This document shows, piece after piece, positions 13,794 through 16,078 of a DNA stretch of 16,078 nt. The notes beneath the pieces were generated by a model, which was not told the origin of the DNA, did no database searches, and was given only the letters and a program-made list of their open reading frames with translations. The position numbers were made by a program, and so were the translations under genes. The stretch's first letter is position 1; each line of letters starts with the position of its first letter. The stretch lies in contig JAJYMP010000159.1 in NCBI GenBank assembly GCA_021786915.1, forward strand, positions 1 to 16,078. Direction: 5' to 3'. This stretch comes from Chloroflexota bacterium (GTDB lineage Bacteria > Chloroflexota > Limnocylindria > Limnocylindrales > CSP1-4).

Positions 13794-13987
13794 GCCGGGA
13801 CATTGCGGTACGTCGGTGCGACATGGGGTCGCCGCGAAGGGGGTCCCGGGCGGAATCCGAGCACGAATCGACCGTACTGGGGATCTGGTCGGGGCGAGAG
13901 GAGAGTGACACCGCCGCGATGGACCCGGATGTCCCGGCTCACCTCGCGCTCGAGATCGCGCTGACGGGGGTGCAGCGCTGGTTACGC
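13794..13987 (+). repeat. Diverged ~190-bp direct repeat, copy B
   Basis: This is the partner of 11704-11896. It contains the identical 20-mer at 13884-13903, followed by ATG 13919, which opens a 45-codon frame starting MDPDVPAHLALEIALTG and then VQRWLR, running to a stop near 14056. The first 22 residues after the Met match copy A at 12 positions, with several synonymous third-base changes. The short frame could be a real small protein, the start of a decayed gene, or chance. I do not recognise it. Confidence 0.7.
13884..13903 (+). repeat. 20-bp tRNA-3'-end-like direct repeat, copy B
   Basis: Identical to 11795-11814 and in the same orientation, 2089 bases away, so the two bracket the AbiE pair as attachment-site repeats would. 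No integrase gene is present. Confidence 0.6.
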
Positions 13988-14235
13988 AGCTCAACCGCAG
14001 GACAGGTACTCAGGTGCCCGCGGCGTCGTGCTTGGATGCATCCGACGAGCACCTGACTCACCCAGGTGATGGGGGCGCCGGGGGGCCATGCCAGCCACCG
14101 GGATCGCGTTCGCGGCAAATCACCAGATTCGTGCGGGGACCCGACGGGCAACCCGGGCCGCGGCCAAGGACCAGGTACCGATCGGCCCGCCGCGCCCGAG
14201 CTCACGCCACAGGGGGTCGTCCGCTCCGGCGTCCG

Positions 14236-16078
14236 TCACGCTCGACCGCCCGCCTGCGCACGCACGTCGAACCCGAGGCTCGCGTACGCGGCCAGGCGCT
14301 TGGTGTGCATGCGGGAGAGCACCGGCACGCGCGGGTCGACGTAGTCGTGGACTTCGACCCGAGTCTTGCCATCAATCGGGCGGAGCACGCGCCCGATGTA
14401 CTGGACCAGGCGGCCCTTGAACGCGACGGGGAAGGTGAGAAAGAGCGTGTCGAGTGGCGGGCAATCGAAGCCCTCGCCGAGGAAGCTGCCCGTCGCGAGG
14501 AGGATGAGACCATCGCCCGGTCGAGCGGCCGCGAGCCGGTCGGTGATGAGGCGCCGTGCCTTCTTGCCCACCCCGCCGTGGACGACATCCGGCTGCAGGC
14601 CCAGCACCTCAAGCTGCGCCTGCAGCCGGGCCAGATGCTCGGTCCACTGCGACAAGACGAGGCAGTTGCGGCCCGCGCGCCCGGCAGCGGCGACGTCGGC
14701 GCAGATCTGCCGGGTTCGGGCCTCGTCGTCGACCAGGCCCCGGAAGATCGACTGGATCGCTCCAGCCGCTGCGCCGCCATCGCCCTCGGTCGGTGTGGCC
14801 ACATGCCCGGTTGGATGGACGAGCAGGGCGCGGACGAACCCCGTCTCCTCCGCCGTCTGTTCGCCCATCCGGTGCCGGATCGGACCGCAGTACATCGTGA
14901 TCAGGCCTTCGAGCCCGTCACGGCGATAGGGGGTGGCCGTCAGGCCGAGCCAGGCCGGTGCTGCGATCTGGCGAACCACCCGCTCGAAGGTGACGGCCGG
15001 GACATGGTGGCACTCGTCGACGACCACGAACCCGTACCGGGCCGTCATCTCGGCGATGTCGTCGCGGCGCGCCAGCGACTGGACGATCGCGATGTCGACG
15101 ACGCCACGTGGCCGGCTTCGTCCCGCGCCGACGACGCCGATCTGCCGTCGGTCCATCCCAAGGTGGGTCACGAGGCGCTCGCGCCATTGTTCGAGGAGCG
15201 GCTGGCGATCGACGATCACCAGCGTCGGCACCGCGCGACGCGCGATGACGCCACACGCGAGCACGGTCTTGCCGGCGCCCGGCGGTGCGACGAGCACCCC
15301 GAGATCGTGGCGACACAGCGCCTCGAACGCCTCCTGCTGGCCGGCCGGCAGGGTCGCGGAGAGGTGGACGTCGATCGCAGGTGGATCCCGGCGTTGCTCA
15401 CGCACGACGAGTCGGCTGCCCGCCTCGGCGACGACCGCGGCCGCGGCCTCGCGTAGCCCGCGCGGCAGCAGGAGCCGGTCGAGCGACTCGCCGTAGCAGC
15501 GCAGGAAGCGCGGCGTCTTCCAGGTCGACAGGCGCAGGCGTTCCTTCTCGTAGTAGGCGGGGTTGGGGAGCGAGGCCAGGTGCTTGAGCGCGGAGAGCAG
15601 CGCTGGCGGGAGGCCGATCCGGTCGACTGCGAGCATCGTTCCCGCCTCGGCCCCGATCGTGGCCGGCGGCTTCGGTCCATCCCGGCCTCGCGGTGGGCGA
15701 TAGGTCGGCTCGAGGGGACCGGCCGCAACCTCGCGCAGCGAGTCGGCGATTGAGTTGATCGCCTCGGGCGAGGTGCGACCGAGGGCCGAGAGGAACGCCC
15801 ACTGATCGTCGAACGGTCGGAGCGTCGCCGGGTCCAGGAACACCGTTGTCCCGCGCCGTCGGCATGCCCCCTGGAGCGGCAGCGCGATCAGGTTGCCGAA
15901 CGACCCCTTCGGCAGGAAGTCCTGGGCCGGGAAGAGCCGGTCGTAGCTCGCGAGATCGATCTCGGCTCGCACGGTCATCGCCTCGCGCAGGAGGTACGCG
16001 CCGATCCGCCGGGCAGCCGAGGCCGGGACCGGCCCGGTAAAGAACATCCAGACGTGGGCGCCCTCGCCCGATCGCGAG
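14236..16078 (-). CDS. TOTE-type archaeo-eukaryotic primase-SF2 helicase fusion (5' end outside window)
   Basis: About 613 C-terminal residues are visible; the frame runs off the right edge. It opens with SRSGEGAHVWMFFTGPVP, the conserved segment of the archaeo-eukaryotic primase (AEP) domain with its catalytic-type His. YDRLFPAQDFLPKG and FGNLIALPLQ follow. Counting from the internal Met at 16047, an SF2 helicase core comes next: Walker A APPGAGKT (254-261), DECHHV (344-349), TATPYR (370-375), then VHGGVGKKAR, GSFLGEGFD and QYIGRVLR (motif VI arginines). The AEP-helicase order is that of TOTE conflict systems, proposed anti-mobile-element defences. Both domains look intact where visible. The Met at 16047 lies within the primase domain and is not the real start. 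Confidence 0.88.
   Translation of the reverse strand, partial: SRSGEGAHVWMFFTGPVPASAARRIGAYLLREAMTVRAEIDLASYDRLFPAQDFLPKGSFGNLIALPLQGACRRRGTTVFLDPATLRPFDDQWAFLSALGRTSPEAINSIADSLREVAAGPLEPTYRPPRGRDGPKPPATIGAEAGTMLAVDRIGLPPALLSALKHLASLPNPAYYEKERLRLSTWKTPRFLRCYGESLDRLLLPRGLREAAAAVVAEAGSRLVVREQRRDPPAIDVHLSATLPAGQQEAFEALCRHDLGVLVAPPGAGKTVLACGVIARRAVPTLVIVDRQPLLEQWRERLVTHLGMDRRQIGVVGAGRSRPRGVVDIAIVQSLARRDDIAEMTARYGFVVVDECHHVPAVTFERVVRQIAAPAWLGLTATPYRRDGLEGLITMYCGPIRHRMGEQTAEETGFVRALLVHPTGHVATPTEGDGGAAAGAIQSIFRGLVDDEARTRQICADVAAAGRAGRNCLVLSQWTEHLARLQAQLEVLGLQPDVVHGGVGKKARRLITDRLAAARPGDGLILLATGSFLGEGFDCPPLDTLFLTFPVAFKGRLVQYIGRVLRPIDGKTRVEVHDYVDPRVPVLSRMHTKRLAAYASLGFDVRAQAGGRA

Larger units (their letters stand above)
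13712..14235. other. Intergenic DNA between convergent abiEii and primase-helicase
   Basis: About 520 bases without a recognised gene. It contains the second copy of the direct repeat (13794-13987) and, from ATG 13919, a short frame of 45 codons discussed there. No clear terminator for the helicase gene is seen. Confidence 0.5.

Noticed and set aside
11795..13903. Real tRNA genes at the tRNA-like 20-mers
   Set aside because: No GGTTCGAATCC-type T-loop, anticodon arm or 5' acceptor strand can be found beside either copy; only a 3'-end-like segment is present.
14050..14068. CACCTG/CAGGTG inverted repeat as terminator between abiEii and the helicase
   Set aside because: Arms are only 6 bp, the loop is 7 bases and there is no U-tract on either strand.
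14014..15456. Plus-strand open frame of about 480 codons opposite the primase-helicase
   Set aside because: It is antisense to clear helicase motifs and has no recognisable domain.

Overview
The window is uniformly GC-rich and reads like a chromosome of a high-GC, metabolically versatile, probably aerobic soil- or sediment-type bacterium. Chloroflexota or Actinomycetota would fit, but no ribosomal RNA or marker gene is present to settle it. Bases 1-10398 hold a tightly packed minus-strand catabolic cluster. Bases 10399-14235 are gene-poor accessory DNA with an insertion-sequence remnant, diverged repeats and an AbiE-type toxin-antitoxin pair. Bases 14236-16078 hold the C-terminal part of a large primase-helicase of the type found in TOTE conflict systems.

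The catabolic cluster is read right to left. An M20 metallopeptidase gene (9187-10398) is followed by a 135-bp gap containing a perfect 15-bp palindrome, a likely operator. Then come a luciferase-like flavin oxidoreductase, an M29/aminopeptidase T-like metalloprotein, a cupin, a class II aldolase-fold protein, the [2Fe-2S] and molybdopterin subunits of a xanthine dehydrogenase-family hydroxylase, a 3-hydroxyacyl-CoA dehydrogenase-family protein, a metallo-beta-lactamase-fold hydrolase, a short-chain dehydrogenase, a VOC-fold protein and the first ~35 codons of a zinc-type alcohol dehydrogenase. Several junctions are ATGA or GTGA overlaps, so this looks like one operon. Together the genes suggest hydroxylation of a ring or aldehyde substrate by the molybdenum enzyme, oxygenase or hydrolase steps, and side-chain dehydrogenation. 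The substrate cannot be named from the sequence.

The operon's 3' end is broken. The alcohol dehydrogenase frame is cut at its first conserved Cys-Gly, where four tandem 23-bp repeats begin that look like the terminal transposase-binding repeats of an IS21-family element lying mostly to the left of the window. A second, decayed IS21-type remnant sits at 10867-11514. It has a fragment of the IstB ATPase with a mutated Walker A lysine and three degenerate repeats, also with a 23-bp period.

The abiEi-abiEii pair (12253-13673) lies between two diverged direct repeats of about 190 bp, offset by about 2.09 kb. Each contains the same perfect 20-bp segment resembling the 3' end of a tRNA gene, followed by a 22-codon stretch that matches better as protein than as DNA. 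With the primase-helicase next door, this part of the window resembles a small defence or mobile island.
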